Of a DNA stretch of 59,265 nt, positions 45,132 to 54,006 are shown piece after piece. The translations under genes were made by a program, and so were the position numbers. Source of the DNA: Corynebacterium sp. HMSC29G08 (GTDB lineage: Bacteria; Actinomycetota; Actinomycetes; Mycobacteriales; Mycobacteriaceae). Where the stretch lies: assembly GCF_001806875.1 (NCBI RefSeq), contig NZ_KV786259.1:1-59265 (forward strand), read 5' to 3'. Within the stretch, counting starts at the first letter, position 1. Each line of letters opens with the position of its first letter. The notes under the pieces were generated by a model, which had not been told where the DNA came from, made no database searches, and was given only the letters and a program-made list of their open reading frames with translations.

Positions 45132-46013
45132 ATGAACCGGAACCAACGCAGCGTGGGTGTGTTCATAGCCGCTGGGCTAGCCGCAGCCCTCATAGTTGGT
45201 CTTGCGGTTTGGAGCGCCTCTACCCCGGGACGCCCAGTAACGGCAGGCTACACCGGCAACAAGACTGCTTCACCGCAGAACGCTGGGGCACTTTTGAGCG
45301 GCGGCACGACGTCTTCGGTGGCCACACCACCGCGTATCGCCCCTTCCCAGCGTCCGAAGAACCGTGGGAACGCTCAAGCGGAACAGGACACCAACTGGGG
45401 CGGAACCGAAGGCCACTTCGTCCAAGCGGCCCCACCTCCACGTGGCTACCGGATGGAAGATGACCCGCTAGCTCCCCCGCACGCCGTGTTTGGCACGAGT
45501 GCATCCGGTGTTCCCACCGCGCACTACCGCCCGACCAACGTGCGCGTGGCACCACCAGCGGAGCAAGACGATTTCCCTTCGGAGACGTACATGGCGGCGC
45601 CACCAGCACCAGTTGATCCTGCACCGCCGGCTAAGCCGGCGCCGCAACCCGAACCTGCCGAGCCAGCGCCTCAGCCGAAGCCGGACGCTACTGAGCCTTC
45701 AGCACCCAATGGCGCTGTGCCACCGGGTGCCGACGAGCCCACCACCCCTGCGGAGCCGAACGAGCCAACGGAGCCCACAGAGCCCACCGAGCCGAGCGAG
45801 CCAACTGAGCCGACAGACCCCACAGAGCCGAGCGAGCCAACGGTTCCAACGGACACCCCGGACTCCACCGAAGCTCCTGCTGAGTCGACTACACCCACAA
45901 CTCCGGAAGCGAGCAAAGCCCCGGAGATCATCACGCCTCACACCGGTATAGAGACGACTACCAGCGAGACCAGTACCGCGGCAACCAGCGCTGCAGCGGA
46001 CAGCGAAAACTAA
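45132..46013 (+). CDS. Membrane-anchored Pro/Glu/Thr-repeat surface protein
   Basis: 293 residues. A membrane anchor or signal near residues 8-28 (VFIAAGLAAALIVGLAVW) is followed by a low-complexity exported region with a PAPPAKPAPQPEPAEPAPQP stretch and a run of EPT/EPS/DPT triplets at about residues 205-250. The DNA of this run shows the corresponding 9-base near-repeats. The C-terminus is Thr/Ser-rich. No enzyme motif is seen. Probably a wall-spanning or surface stalk protein; it has no obvious counterpart in the syntenic mycobacterial region. A GGGAG ribosome site precedes ATG. Confidence 0.7.
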   Translation: MNRNQRSVGVFIAAGLAAALIVGLAVWSASTPGRPVTAGYTGNKTASPQNAGALLSGGTTSSVATPPRIAPSQRPKNRGNAQAEQDTNWGGTEGHFVQAAPPPRGYRMEDDPLAPPHAVFGTSASGVPTAHYRPTNVRVAPPAEQDDFPSETYMAAPPAPVDPAPPAKPAPQPEPAEPAPQPKPDATEPSAPNGAVPPGADEPTTPAEPNEPTEPTEPTEPSEPTEPTDPTEPSEPTVPTDTPDSTEAPAESTTPTTPEASKAPEIITPHTGIETTTSETSTAATSAAADSEN

Positions 46014-46022
46014 GCGAGCAAC

Positions 46023-47207
46023 TTAGGCGCGGACGAAGAACACTTCTGCGCCGTCATCGTCCTGCGCAACAACAGACACTGGCGCCTCTGACGCAGGAAT
46101 CCACGCCCCCTGCCCCGGGCCCACAACGCAGTCCCCGTTGGTGATGTGGCCGGAGGTGATGAGGAGGATCGCTGGGCCGTCGATAAGCAAGCTAAGCTCC
46201 TCGCCCTTTGCCAACGTGTGTTTGCTCACCTCGAACTCGTTGACCGGCAGTTCGTACTCAACTACCCCGTCGGACTCACGCACAGGCACGCGCAGGTGTC
46301 CCGTAGGAGTGAAATCCAACACACGCACTAGCTCAGGCACATCAACGTGCTTAGAGGTCAACCCGCCGCGCAGCACGTTGTCAGAGTTGGCCATCACCTC
46401 CACACCTAGACCAGAGAGGTAGGCGTGCGGCTGTCCAGCGGCTAGGTACAGTGCCTCACCGGGAGCAAGCGTGGTCAAGTTCAGCATCAGTGCCACCAGC
46501 GGACCCTCATCGCTTGGGTAACGCTTCGCAAGCGCCAGGAACGTTTCGGCGGCGTCCCTGATCCACTCGGGCGCATCCCCGATGTTTTCGGCGGCGGCAA
46601 CGACATCCGCCAACAGGCTCTTGCGCAGCGGCCCCGGCAGGGAAATCAACGTAGTAAACACAGCGCGAACGCTCTCTGTGGGCTCCGCATCTACAAGCAT
46701 GGCGCTGTAGCGAGCCAACCCGCCGTCAGGCCCGCCCAAGGCGTCAAACAGCTCACGGGTCTGCGGCACCGGGCGAAAGCCCGCCAGGGCGCGAAACGGC
46801 GTCAACGCAACAATGATCTCCGGCTTGGAATTAGCATCCTTGTAGTTTCGGCGCGGGTCATCCAACGCAAGCCCAAGCGCGTTCTCACGTGCAAAGCCCA
46901 CCGCCGCCTGATCCCCTGACGGATGCGCCTGGATAGACAACGGCTCGCCTGCGGCCAACAGTTTGACCAAAAACGGCAGCTGGCCGCCAAACGCCTTATC
47001 CACACGCGTGCCCAGCGCGGCTGCAGGGTCCGCACTAATCACCTTGTCCAACGGCTCACCGTTGATGAAAGACGGCGCCGCAGGATGTGCACCAAACCAC
47101 AACTCCGCCTCCGGGGTAGGCGCGGGTGAGGTGGTGCCCCGCAACTGGGCCAGCAGGGTCCGAGAGCCCCACGGGTAGGTGCGTAGCGCAGCCTCAAGGT
47201 TGTGCAT
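46023..47207 (-). CDS. manA: Mannose-6-phosphate isomerase, class I
   Basis: 394 residues. A type I phosphomannose isomerase: WFGAHPAAPSFI, then VKLLAAGEPLSIQAHPS (zinc-ligand Gln and His), KPEIIVALTPF (Glu) and PHAYLSGLGVEVMANSDN (His) mark the metal site. It converts fructose 6-phosphate to mannose 6-phosphate, which feeds PmmA and ManC to GDP-mannose. The stop lies 9 bases from that of the convergent surface-protein gene. The start is about 47 bases after the pmmA stop. Confidence 0.93.
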   Translation of the reverse strand: MHNLEAALRTYPWGSRTLLAQLRGTTSPAPTPEAELWFGAHPAAPSFINGEPLDKVISADPAAALGTRVDKAFGGQLPFLVKLLAAGEPLSIQAHPSGDQAAVGFARENALGLALDDPRRNYKDANSKPEIIVALTPFRALAGFRPVPQTRELFDALGGPDGGLARYSAMLVDAEPTESVRAVFTTLISLPGPLRKSLLADVVAAAENIGDAPEWIRDAAETFLALAKRYPSDEGPLVALMLNLTTLAPGEALYLAAGQPHAYLSGLGVEVMANSDNVLRGGLTSKHVDVPELVRVLDFTPTGHLRVPVRESDGVVEYELPVNEFEVSKHTLAKGEELSLLIDGPAILLITSGHITNGDCVVGPGQGAWIPASEAPVSVVAQDDDGAEVFFVRA

Positions 47208-47253
47208 CGAATACGGCTCCTTCAGATAAAAGACCGACCGACAACGCTACCAG

Positions 47254-48609
47254 TTAGCCACGAATGACAGCTAGGATCTCGGTCACCAGCGCCTCAACCT
47301 CAGCTTCCGTGGGCGCCTCCACATTCAGCCGTAGCAGCGGCTCCGTGTTGGAAGCACGCACGTTAAACCACGCCCCAGAATCCAGTCTCACGCTCACCCC
47401 GTCGAGGTGGTCCAGCTCCACGGTGCGCTGAGCAAACGCTTCTACGACACGCTGGATGGTGGCCTGTTGGTCCGCTACCTCAGAGTTGATCTCACCGGAG
47501 GCGCAGTAGCGCTCAAACTGGGTCATCAGCGCTGACAGCGGCTTGTCACTTTCCGCAAGCGCCGCCAGCACGTGCAGTGCGGCAACAAGGCCAGAATCCG
47601 CATTGAAGAACTCACGGAAGTAGTAGTGCGCGGAGTGCTCGCCGCCGAACAGTGCTCCGCGAGCGGCCATCTCCGCCTTGATGTAGGAGTGCCCCACACG
47701 GGTGCGCACCGCGGTGCCGCCGGCTTCTTCGATCATCTCCGGCACGGCACGCGACGTGATCAGGTTGTGAATGATTGTCGCCCCCGGGTGTTTCGCCAAC
47801 GTCCGAGTGGCAATCAGCGCCGTAATTGCAGACGGTGAGACCGGCTCGCCGCGCTCATCCACCACGAAGCACCGATCCGCATCCCCGTCAAAGGCAAGAC
47901 CGATATCAGCGCCCTGTTCCACAGTGAACTTCTGTAGGTCTACCAGGTTTTTCGGGTCCAACGGGTTGGCCTCATGGTTGGGGAAGGTCCCGTCCAGCTC
48001 GAAGTAGAGTGGGCGAATATCCATGTCCCCCAGCACAGCTGGCACCGTCAGCCCAGCCATACCGTTGGCCGCATCTACCGCCACAGTCAGGTTCCCATTG
48101 ACCGGCACCAGCTCCCGAAGGAACTTGGCATAGGCGTCCAGGACATCCTGCTTATCGACGCCCCCGTGCACCCCTTCATACGCCCCCACCCCATCAATCA
48201 GCATCTGGGTGATCTGGGCCAGACCCGAGTCAAAAGACACCGGGGTTGCGCCTGTACGGCACAGTTTGATGCCGTTGTAGCGAGCCGGGTTGTGGGAGGC
48301 GGTAAACATCGCACCTGCACAGCCGAGCGTGCCTGCGGCAAAGTACAGCTCATCCGTAGACGTCAAACCAAGCAAGGTCACGTCCAAGCCTTGGGCGTTG
48401 ACACCTTCTGCAAACGCCTCAGCGAGCTCTGGTGAAGACGGACGCATGTCATGGCCCACCGCGACACGGGTCTCCCCTTCACCGCGCAGGATGTGTGCAA
48501 ATGCGGCACCGATGTCGCGCACGAGATCTGCGTCGATGGTCTCGCCGACCACGCCGCGGATGTCGTAGGCCTTGATTACTTGCGCGAGTTGCTCGCTGGA
48601 ATACACCAT
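47254..48609 (-). CDS. pmmA: Phosphomannomutase/phosphoglucomutase
   Basis: 451 residues. The catalytic phosphoserine loop is TASHNPARYNGIK, the metal loop is DGDADR (AFDGDADRCFVV), the substrate loop is GGEHSAHYY, and the phosphate-binding loop is RASNTEPLLRLN. It interconverts mannose 6-phosphate and mannose 1-phosphate. TAGACT lies 6 bases before the ATG, suggesting a leaderless mRNA. It runs in the same direction as manA. Confidence 0.94.
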   Translation of the reverse strand: MVYSSEQLAQVIKAYDIRGVVGETIDADLVRDIGAAFAHILRGEGETRVAVGHDMRPSSPELAEAFAEGVNAQGLDVTLLGLTSTDELYFAAGTLGCAGAMFTASHNPARYNGIKLCRTGATPVSFDSGLAQITQMLIDGVGAYEGVHGGVDKQDVLDAYAKFLRELVPVNGNLTVAVDAANGMAGLTVPAVLGDMDIRPLYFELDGTFPNHEANPLDPKNLVDLQKFTVEQGADIGLAFDGDADRCFVVDERGEPVSPSAITALIATRTLAKHPGATIIHNLITSRAVPEMIEEAGGTAVRTRVGHSYIKAEMAARGALFGGEHSAHYYFREFFNADSGLVAALHVLAALAESDKPLSALMTQFERYCASGEINSEVADQQATIQRVVEAFAQRTVELDHLDGVSVRLDSGAWFNVRASNTEPLLRLNVEAPTEAEVEALVTEILAVIRG

Positions 48610-48644
48610 GCGAGAAGTCTAAACCCTAGGGTTTTGAGAGGTTT

Positions 48645-49103
48645 TTAGGGATCAGGCACCACACGCAGGTGAGAACGACGCGCTTCACGCTCAGCCGCTG
48701 CCTGTTCCTCGATCCGCTTCGTGCGGTGGACCGGGTGGTTGGAAGTCTCCGGGTCATTGAAGTCACGCGACGCCGGGTACTCAATCGGATCCTGGGAAGT
48801 GTCCACCAATCCGGTGGTCACGCGACCGGCCTCACGCACGGCCTCGGCCAGGGCGGTGAGATCCGACTCATCCATGTTCTCGAGCTCTTCGTCCGTAATG
48901 TCGATCTGCTCGACGCGCACCATTTCCCAGCCGACGGGAGCGGTGATGTGGGCGGAGTGGCGCTCACACAGGTCCCATGCGTGCGGATCCGGCACCGGCG
49001 CGAGTGGCCCGATGACTGCAGTGGATTCCGCGTAGGCGTAGACGAGAGTGGCCACGGCTGGGCGGCCGCAGCCCGGACGGCAGCATCGACGGAAAGTACT
49101 CAC
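48645..49103 (-). CDS. DUF3499 family protein with Cys-rich N-terminus
   Basis: 152 residues starting at GTG with STFRRCCRPGCGRPAV, a possible zinc site with the later CERHS. Conserved in actinobacteria (Rv3258c position); role unknown. TAGACT ends 8 bases before the GTG, so a leaderless mRNA is likely. Confidence 0.8.
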   Translation of the reverse strand: MSTFRRCCRPGCGRPAVATLVYAYAESTAVIGPLAPVPDPHAWDLCERHSAHITAPVGWEMVRVEQIDITDEELENMDESDLTALAEAVREAGRVTTGLVDTSQDPIEYPASRDFNDPETSNHPVHRTKRIEEQAAAEREARRSHLRVVPDP

Positions 49104-49197
49104 GGGGGCCAAGTCTAAACCCCTACTTGAGTAATTGGTAGCATGCGCGCGGCGCGCCACCCGCCTTTCACCGCAAACGCCCATACGATAAGTGTCC

Positions 49198-49674
49198 ATG
49201 ACCACCCACAACAGCCCGTCCCACCTGCGCCCAGGCCGCGACCGGCACGGGCGTGGTGTGCGTGGGCCGGTGTTCCCGGTGCGCGTGCCGCGCTACCGCA
49301 GCCGTTCGCAGGCGTTTGATCAGCTGGTGCTAGAAATGTACGCGCCACTACACAATGCCTACTTTGACCAGCTCAGCGGCGTGGATCTTGCGGTAGACAC
49401 CATCCCGCGCATGCGCTTGCGTGCCGATATGACGGTGTTGCCGGATGAGATTGTGGCGGACGGGCCTGTTCCTTTGGGGCGCGTCCTTGAAGCTGGCGTG
49501 GACCGCGACGGAAACCCGACGCGCGCACGTTTTGTCATCTTCCGCCGCCCCATTGAGCAGCGCACACGTGGCGCCGAGGAACGCTCAGAGTTAATTACGT
49601 GGGTACTTACCGCGCTGGTGGCGTACTACCTCAACCTGGATCCACAGGACGTGAACCCAGATTTCCCCTGGTAA
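49198..49674 (+). CDS. Metallopeptidase-family protein (Rv3259-type), no HExxH
   Basis: 158 residues. Its conserved body (FPVRVPRYRSRSQAFDQLVL, IVADGPVPLGRVLEAG, RFVIFRRPIEQRT) matches the actinobacterial family called metallopeptidase, but the usual zinc motif is replaced by ITWVLTALVAYYL with no His. It may therefore be non-catalytic. TACGAT is 9 bases before ATG 49198; a GTG at 49192 is an alternative. It converges with whcD. Confidence 0.65.
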   Translation: MTTHNSPSHLRPGRDRHGRGVRGPVFPVRVPRYRSRSQAFDQLVLEMYAPLHNAYFDQLSGVDLAVDTIPRMRLRADMTVLPDEIVADGPVPLGRVLEAGVDRDGNPTRARFVIFRRPIEQRTRGAEERSELITWVLTALVAYYLNLDPQDVNPDFPW

Positions 49675-49689
49675 ATATCCGGGAAGCGG

Positions 49690-49965
49690 CTAGCCGATCT
49701 GCTTTTTCAGACGGCGGCGCTCACGGTCAGACAGGCCACCCCAAATACCAAAGCGCTCATCGTGCTCTAGCGCATATTCCAAGCACTCGTCGCGCACTGC
49801 ACAGGCCTTACAAATGCGCTTCGCCTCGCGGGTCGATCCACCTTTTTCAGGAAAGAACGCTTCCGGATCGGTCTGCGCGCAGAGCGCTTGGTCCTGCCAC
49901 TCCTGCTCGACGGTGCCAAACAACTCATCCAGAGTCATGCCTCCGACATCTGCCATATCGTCCAC
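49690..49965 (-). CDS. whcD: WhiB2-type regulator WhcD
   Basis: 91 residues. The four Fe-S cysteines are in ALCAQTD, ICKAC and DECLEY, and the WhiB signature is GIWGGLSDRERRRLKK. WhiB2/WhcD is an essential regulator linked to septation. The first Met of the frame is at 49965; internal ATGs at 49956 and 49938 are possible. The upstream region 49966-50217 contains two palindromes. Confidence 0.92.
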   Translation of the reverse strand: MDDMADVGGMTLDELFGTVEQEWQDQALCAQTDPEAFFPEKGGSTREAKRICKACAVRDECLEYALEHDERFGIWGGLSDRERRRLKKQIG

Positions 49966-50129
49966 GCCCTCCCTTCTTTTCCGTCTGTCGCGGGGAAGTG
50001 GATTACACGAATGCGATTCAACACCGCTCCACTAAATAGCCGCAACCTCGCTTCGCACATTCTAAGGGTTTCTTAGGGTTCCCCCAGTCAAGTCGCCACA
50101 CCAGTCACACCAGTCACATTGGCTACAAG

Positions 50130-50180
50130 CCCCCGGGGACGGGGGTAATGCTAGGGGGTACTACATGTAGTAGGTATACC
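50130..50180. promoter_or_regulatory. Palindromes upstream of whcD
   Basis: A CCCCCG-GGGA-CGGGGG hairpin (50130-50145), a perfect 14-base palindrome TACTACATGTAGTA (50159-50172) and GGTATACC (50173-50180) stand in a row. They lie between manC (50218) and the whcD start (49965) on the minus strand, so they can be the whcD operator/promoter region, the manC terminator, or both. Upstream GTCACACCA is tandemly repeated near 50094-50112. Confidence 0.5.
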
Positions 50181-50217
50181 TCCTCCTGGCAACAAGCTGG
50201 CCAATTCGGCGTGTCAC

Positions 50218-51297
50218 TTACGCATCTGGAGAAAAACGCACTCCCGAATCCGGGATCTCCACACCCGGCCACACTCGCATGCCGCCTTTGAGCTCACAGC
50301 GTGCGCCGACGCGGGCGCCCTCGCCGATCACGCAGCCGTCGATACGCGTGTTCGCCCCAATCGTCGCACCGGAGGCAATGATGGAGTCTTGCACCGTAGC
50401 GCCTGGCTCGATGGTGACGCCGTCGAAGATGACGCAGCCGTCGATACGCGAGCCAGCCCCAATGACCGAACCGCGACCAACCGCAGAGCCGCCAACTACA
50501 ATGACCCCTCCGCTAACCCCCGCTGACGGGTCCACCAGCGACTCCCCCGTGCGTGCCTCCAAAAGCGGCGACGGCGCAATGCCACGCACCAAATCAGACG
50601 ACCCCTGCACAAAATCACTCGGCCGACCCATATCTCTCCAATAGGACGAGTCCACATGCCCCAGCACGCTGGCACCTACGGCAAGCAGATTCGGGAACAC
50701 CTCACGCTCCACGCTGACTACACGGCCTTCCGGGATCTGTTCAATCACCTCACGCTTAAACACGTAACACCCAGCGTTGATCTGATCAGTCGGTGGATCC
50801 TCTGTCTTCTCCAAAAAGGCAAGAACACGACCGCGCTCATCTGTTGGCACGGAACCAAACGCGCGAGGATCCAGCACGCGAACCAAATGCAACGTCACAT
50901 CAGCATCGCCCTCAACATGCGTGTGCAAGATTCCCCCCAGATCCGCACCAGAGAGCACATCGCCGTTAAACACCATCACCGTGTCAGAGCGCAACTTGGG
51001 CAACACATTACGAATCGCCCCGCCAGTACCCAGCGCCTCTTTTTCAACCACGTACTCAATTTCCAAGCCGAAATCCGAGCCGTTGCCAAAGTACTGCTCA
51101 AATACTTCAGCGCGATACGAGGTCCCCAACACCACATGCCGCATGCCAGCGGCAGCGATGCGCGCCAACAAATGCTGCAGGAACGGATAGCCAGCGGTCT
51201 GCAGCATCGGTTTCGGCGTGGATACCGTCAACGGCCGCAGCCGCGTGCCCTGCCCGCCAACCAAAATGACGGCATCTGCGTCAACTGCATTACGCAT
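50218..51297 (-). CDS. manC: Mannose-1-phosphate guanylyltransferase
   Basis: 359 residues. The N-terminal nucleotidyltransferase signature is LVGGQGTRLRPLT followed by PKPML; the metal-binding Asp is in VFNGDVLSG; and the C-terminus is a left-handed beta helix with hexapeptide repeats (ATVQDSIIASGATIGANTRI). It makes GDP-mannose for mannosylation of lipids and proteins. ATG 51297 overlaps the wbbL stop as ATGCGTAA. Confidence 0.9.
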   Translation of the reverse strand: MRNAVDADAVILVGGQGTRLRPLTVSTPKPMLQTAGYPFLQHLLARIAAAGMRHVVLGTSYRAEVFEQYFGNGSDFGLEIEYVVEKEALGTGGAIRNVLPKLRSDTVMVFNGDVLSGADLGGILHTHVEGDADVTLHLVRVLDPRAFGSVPTDERGRVLAFLEKTEDPPTDQINAGCYVFKREVIEQIPEGRVVSVEREVFPNLLAVGASVLGHVDSSYWRDMGRPSDFVQGSSDLVRGIAPSPLLEARTGESLVDPSAGVSGGVIVVGGSAVGRGSVIGAGSRIDGCVIFDGVTIEPGATVQDSIIASGATIGANTRIDGCVIGEGARVGARCELKGGMRVWPGVEIPDSGVRFSPDA

Positions 51298-52219
51298 TAC
51301 GGCTTCCTCCCACATGTTTCACAGCGCCACGCACCTTCAACCCCACCCACAACACGCCACGCAGCGGTGCCTGCCACCACTGAGCATGACGGTCACGCTG
51401 GAACCTGTAGGCCGACTCATGGTGAGCCGGCACGGTGACCCGGTTGTATTTGCCCGCCACATGCCCCTGGTCATGCACGATGACTGAGGACGGGCAGTAC
51501 AAGTTGTCCCACCCGGCGCGGCTGAGCCGATCACCAAAATCAATGTCTTCGAAATACATGAAGTAGCGCTCATCAAAACCGCCAATGGCGTCAAACGCCT
51601 CCCACCGCACAAGCAAGCATGCGCCGGAAAGCCAGCCAGCGGTGCGCCGCGTGTCCATATCCGCACCTTTTTTATAGGAGGCGGTGAAAGGGTTGTTCGG
51701 CCAAACCTCTCCAAGCAACGCGTGCCCAATGCCGTTGACCAGCCCTGGCACCTGACGAGCACTCGGGTACGCAGACCCGTCCGCTTCCTCAATACGCGGA
51801 CCTACCGCACCGGCCCGCGGCGTGGACTGTGCACACTCCATGAGCTGGTCCACACTGCCCGGACAAAACTGCACATCCGGGTTCACCACCAGGAAGTAGT
51901 CCGGGTTGATCTCCCCCGCTTCTTTTCGCGCGCGCAGGTGCTCGACCGCCGCGTTGATTGCTGCGCCGTAGCCAATGTTGCCTCCGGTGGGGAAAAACTC
52001 CACGTTGTCGTGCTCCCGCGCCGCCTGTTCAGGCGCGCCGTCGTGTGAGCCGTTATCCGCGCACACCAACCAGGTGGGCACGTCCGTGGACTGCGGCAGC
52101 GAGGCAATTAGCTCCTGCAGGTGACGGCCTGGTGAATAGGTCACCGCAATGACAGCCAGGGGGCGCCGCGCGCCGGTGCCATGAGCTACGCCGTTTGCCG
52201 TTTTCTTCTCAATGTTCAC
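51290..52219 (-). CDS. wbbL: Rhamnosyltransferase WbbL (arabinogalactan linker)
   Basis: 309 residues, GT2 family. The GT-A fold gives VIAVTYSPGRHLQELIASL, then VCADNGSHDGA, NIGYGAAINAAVEHL, the metal motif VVNPDVQF and GGFDERYFMYFEDIDFGDRL. It adds L-rhamnose to GlcNAc-PP-decaprenol, forming the arabinogalactan linker. The GTG at 52219 is chosen as the start. It is divergent from cpsA, and the 67-base gap holds both promoters. Confidence 0.9.
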   Translation of the reverse strand: MNIEKKTANGVAHGTGARRPLAVIAVTYSPGRHLQELIASLPQSTDVPTWLVCADNGSHDGAPEQAAREHDNVEFFPTGGNIGYGAAINAAVEHLRARKEAGEINPDYFLVVNPDVQFCPGSVDQLMECAQSTPRAGAVGPRIEEADGSAYPSARQVPGLVNGIGHALLGEVWPNNPFTASYKKGADMDTRRTAGWLSGACLLVRWEAFDAIGGFDERYFMYFEDIDFGDRLSRAGWDNLYCPSSVIVHDQGHVAGKYNRVTVPAHHESAYRFQRDRHAQWWQAPLRGVLWVGLKVRGAVKHVGGSRNA

Positions 52220-52286
52220 AATGGCAGTCAGCTTACCCAGCGCTTCGTGCCCGATTGGGCAGGCGCGCGCACTATACTTGCCCGCT

Positions 52287-53987
52287 GTGACAGACAACCC
52301 CGACACCCCACAGGGCCCGACACAGGACTCGACTCAGGGTCCAAGCCAGCGGCCGTCCCGAAGGCCAGCTGAAAGGCCGGTTGAAAGGCCAGCTGACGGG
52401 TCACGGCGTGCGCGCAACATCGCGCCTGCGCCATCGCGCGCGCGGGATGTGCGCCAGTCTGGCCACCCTGTGTTGAAGGGGTTTTTGGCCCTCATGTCTG
52501 CAGCCACCATCTTGGTCTCCGGCGTTGGTTACGCCACCGTCGGCCGTTTGGACAGCCAGCTCAGCGCCTCTGAGCTCGACATTCCTACGCAAAATAGCGG
52601 CGACGGGAAGTCGTCGAAGAAAAAGAAGGGCCTGCAGGACGGCGCGCTGGATATTTTGCTTGTGGGCTCTGACTCACGCACGGACGCACAGGGCAATCCC
52701 TTGAGTGAAGCCGAGCTTGCGCGTCTCCACGCGGGCATCTCGGACGGCGAGATTAATACGGACACCATCATGGTGCTGCGAATCCCAGCGGATGGTTCCC
52801 GCGCAACCGCAGTATCTATCCCGCGCGATACCTATGTACATACGGATGACTACGGCAATCTGAAGATCAACGGCGTTTATGGCGCTCACGCGCTGGAGCG
52901 CCGCACAGAACTCACAGAGGCCGGCTACTCCCCTGGCCCCCAGCTAGAGCAGCGCGTGGCCCAAGCGGGACAGGTGGGCCTGATCCAGGCAGTGGCGGAC
53001 TTAACCGGCGTGGAGGTGGACCACTACGCGCAGGTTGGCCTGCTGGGCTTTGCCTTGATGACGGATGCGGTTGGCGGCGTTGAGGTCTGCCTGAACCAGG
53101 CGGTCAATGAGCCGCTGTCTGGTGCGAATTTCCCGGCGGGCCGCCAGACACTCAACGGCGCTGAAGCCTTGTCGTTTGTGCGCCAGCGCCACGACCTGCC
53201 CCGCGGCGACTTGGACCGTATTGTGCGCCAACAGGCCTACATGGCGTCCCTGGTGCAAAAGACCCTCTCTGCGGGCACGCTGACCAACCCGGCGCGTTTG
53301 CGTGATCTGGCTACGGCCGCGGAGCGCTCCGTGACGTTGGACCAGGGTTGGGATGTGATGGCGTTTGCGCAGCAGATGTCTGGTTTGGCTGGTGGTGACG
53401 TCAGCTTCACCACCATCCCGGTGACCTCGGTCAACGGTGTTGGTGATTACGGCGAGTCCATTGTCACCGTGGACGTTGGGCAGGTCCGCCGGTTCATGGA
53501 GGAAGTTATTGAGCCGCCCGCGCCCGAGCCTGAAGGGCCAGAATCCCCAGGTGACTCGGTCGCACCTGCTGAGCAGTTCGCGCAGTACGAGGCGTATGTG
53601 CTCAACGCCGGGTCCCGTCCGGGCCAGGCGGCTGCGATGGGTGATCACTTGCGTAAGCAGGGCATCACGGTTGCCAACGTGTCCAACGCCATGGACGGGG
53701 TCTACTCCTCTTCCCAGATCGTGGCTGCAGACCCTCAAGATCCTGCCGCTGTGGAGCTTGCCAACATGCTTGGCGGCCTGCCGGTGACGGCCAATGCGGG
53801 CCTTGAGCCGGGCAGCCTGATTGTGGTGGTGGCTGAAGACTACGCGGGCCCTGCCATGGTGGAGCCCGGCGAGGTGGATGAGACGGAGTATTACGCGCCA
53901 GTGGGTACTCCGGGTGAGGATTTCGGCGCCGCGGAGGTTGGCCCTGCAATCAACGCTGGCGGCACCGGCCCGCGTTGTGTGAATTAA
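52287..53987 (+). CDS. cpsA: LytR-CpsA-Psr (LCP) family ligase
   Basis: 566 residues. A Pro/Arg/Gln-rich cytosolic tail (about 80 residues) is followed by a membrane helix (VLKGFLALMSAATILVSGVG), the LCP domain with DILLVGSDSRTDA and AVSIPRDTYV and the key Arg residues (FVRQRHDLPRGDLDRIVRQQ), and a C-terminal LytR_C domain (YEAYVLNAGSRPGQAAAMGD). It attaches arabinogalactan to peptidoglycan. TATACT (52273-52278) lies 8 bases before the GTG at 52287, so it is likely leaderless. Confidence 0.92.
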   Translation: MTDNPDTPQGPTQDSTQGPSQRPSRRPAERPVERPADGSRRARNIAPAPSRARDVRQSGHPVLKGFLALMSAATILVSGVGYATVGRLDSQLSASELDIPTQNSGDGKSSKKKKGLQDGALDILLVGSDSRTDAQGNPLSEAELARLHAGISDGEINTDTIMVLRIPADGSRATAVSIPRDTYVHTDDYGNLKINGVYGAHALERRTELTEAGYSPGPQLEQRVAQAGQVGLIQAVADLTGVEVDHYAQVGLLGFALMTDAVGGVEVCLNQAVNEPLSGANFPAGRQTLNGAEALSFVRQRHDLPRGDLDRIVRQQAYMASLVQKTLSAGTLTNPARLRDLATAAERSVTLDQGWDVMAFAQQMSGLAGGDVSFTTIPVTSVNGVGDYGESIVTVDVGQVRRFMEEVIEPPAPEPEGPESPGDSVAPAEQFAQYEAYVLNAGSRPGQAAAMGDHLRKQGITVANVSNAMDGVYSSSQIVAADPQDPAAVELANMLGGLPVTANAGLEPGSLIVVVAEDYAGPAMVEPGEVDETEYYAPVGTPGEDFGAAEVGPAINAGGTGPRCVN

Positions 53988-54006
53988 TTGTCTACTGTGG
54001 GCGGGC

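Noticed and set aside
45760..45870. Regular triplet repeats that might look like a CRISPR or minisatellite array
   Set aside because: They are in-frame EPT/EPS codons of a surface protein, with no spacer structure.
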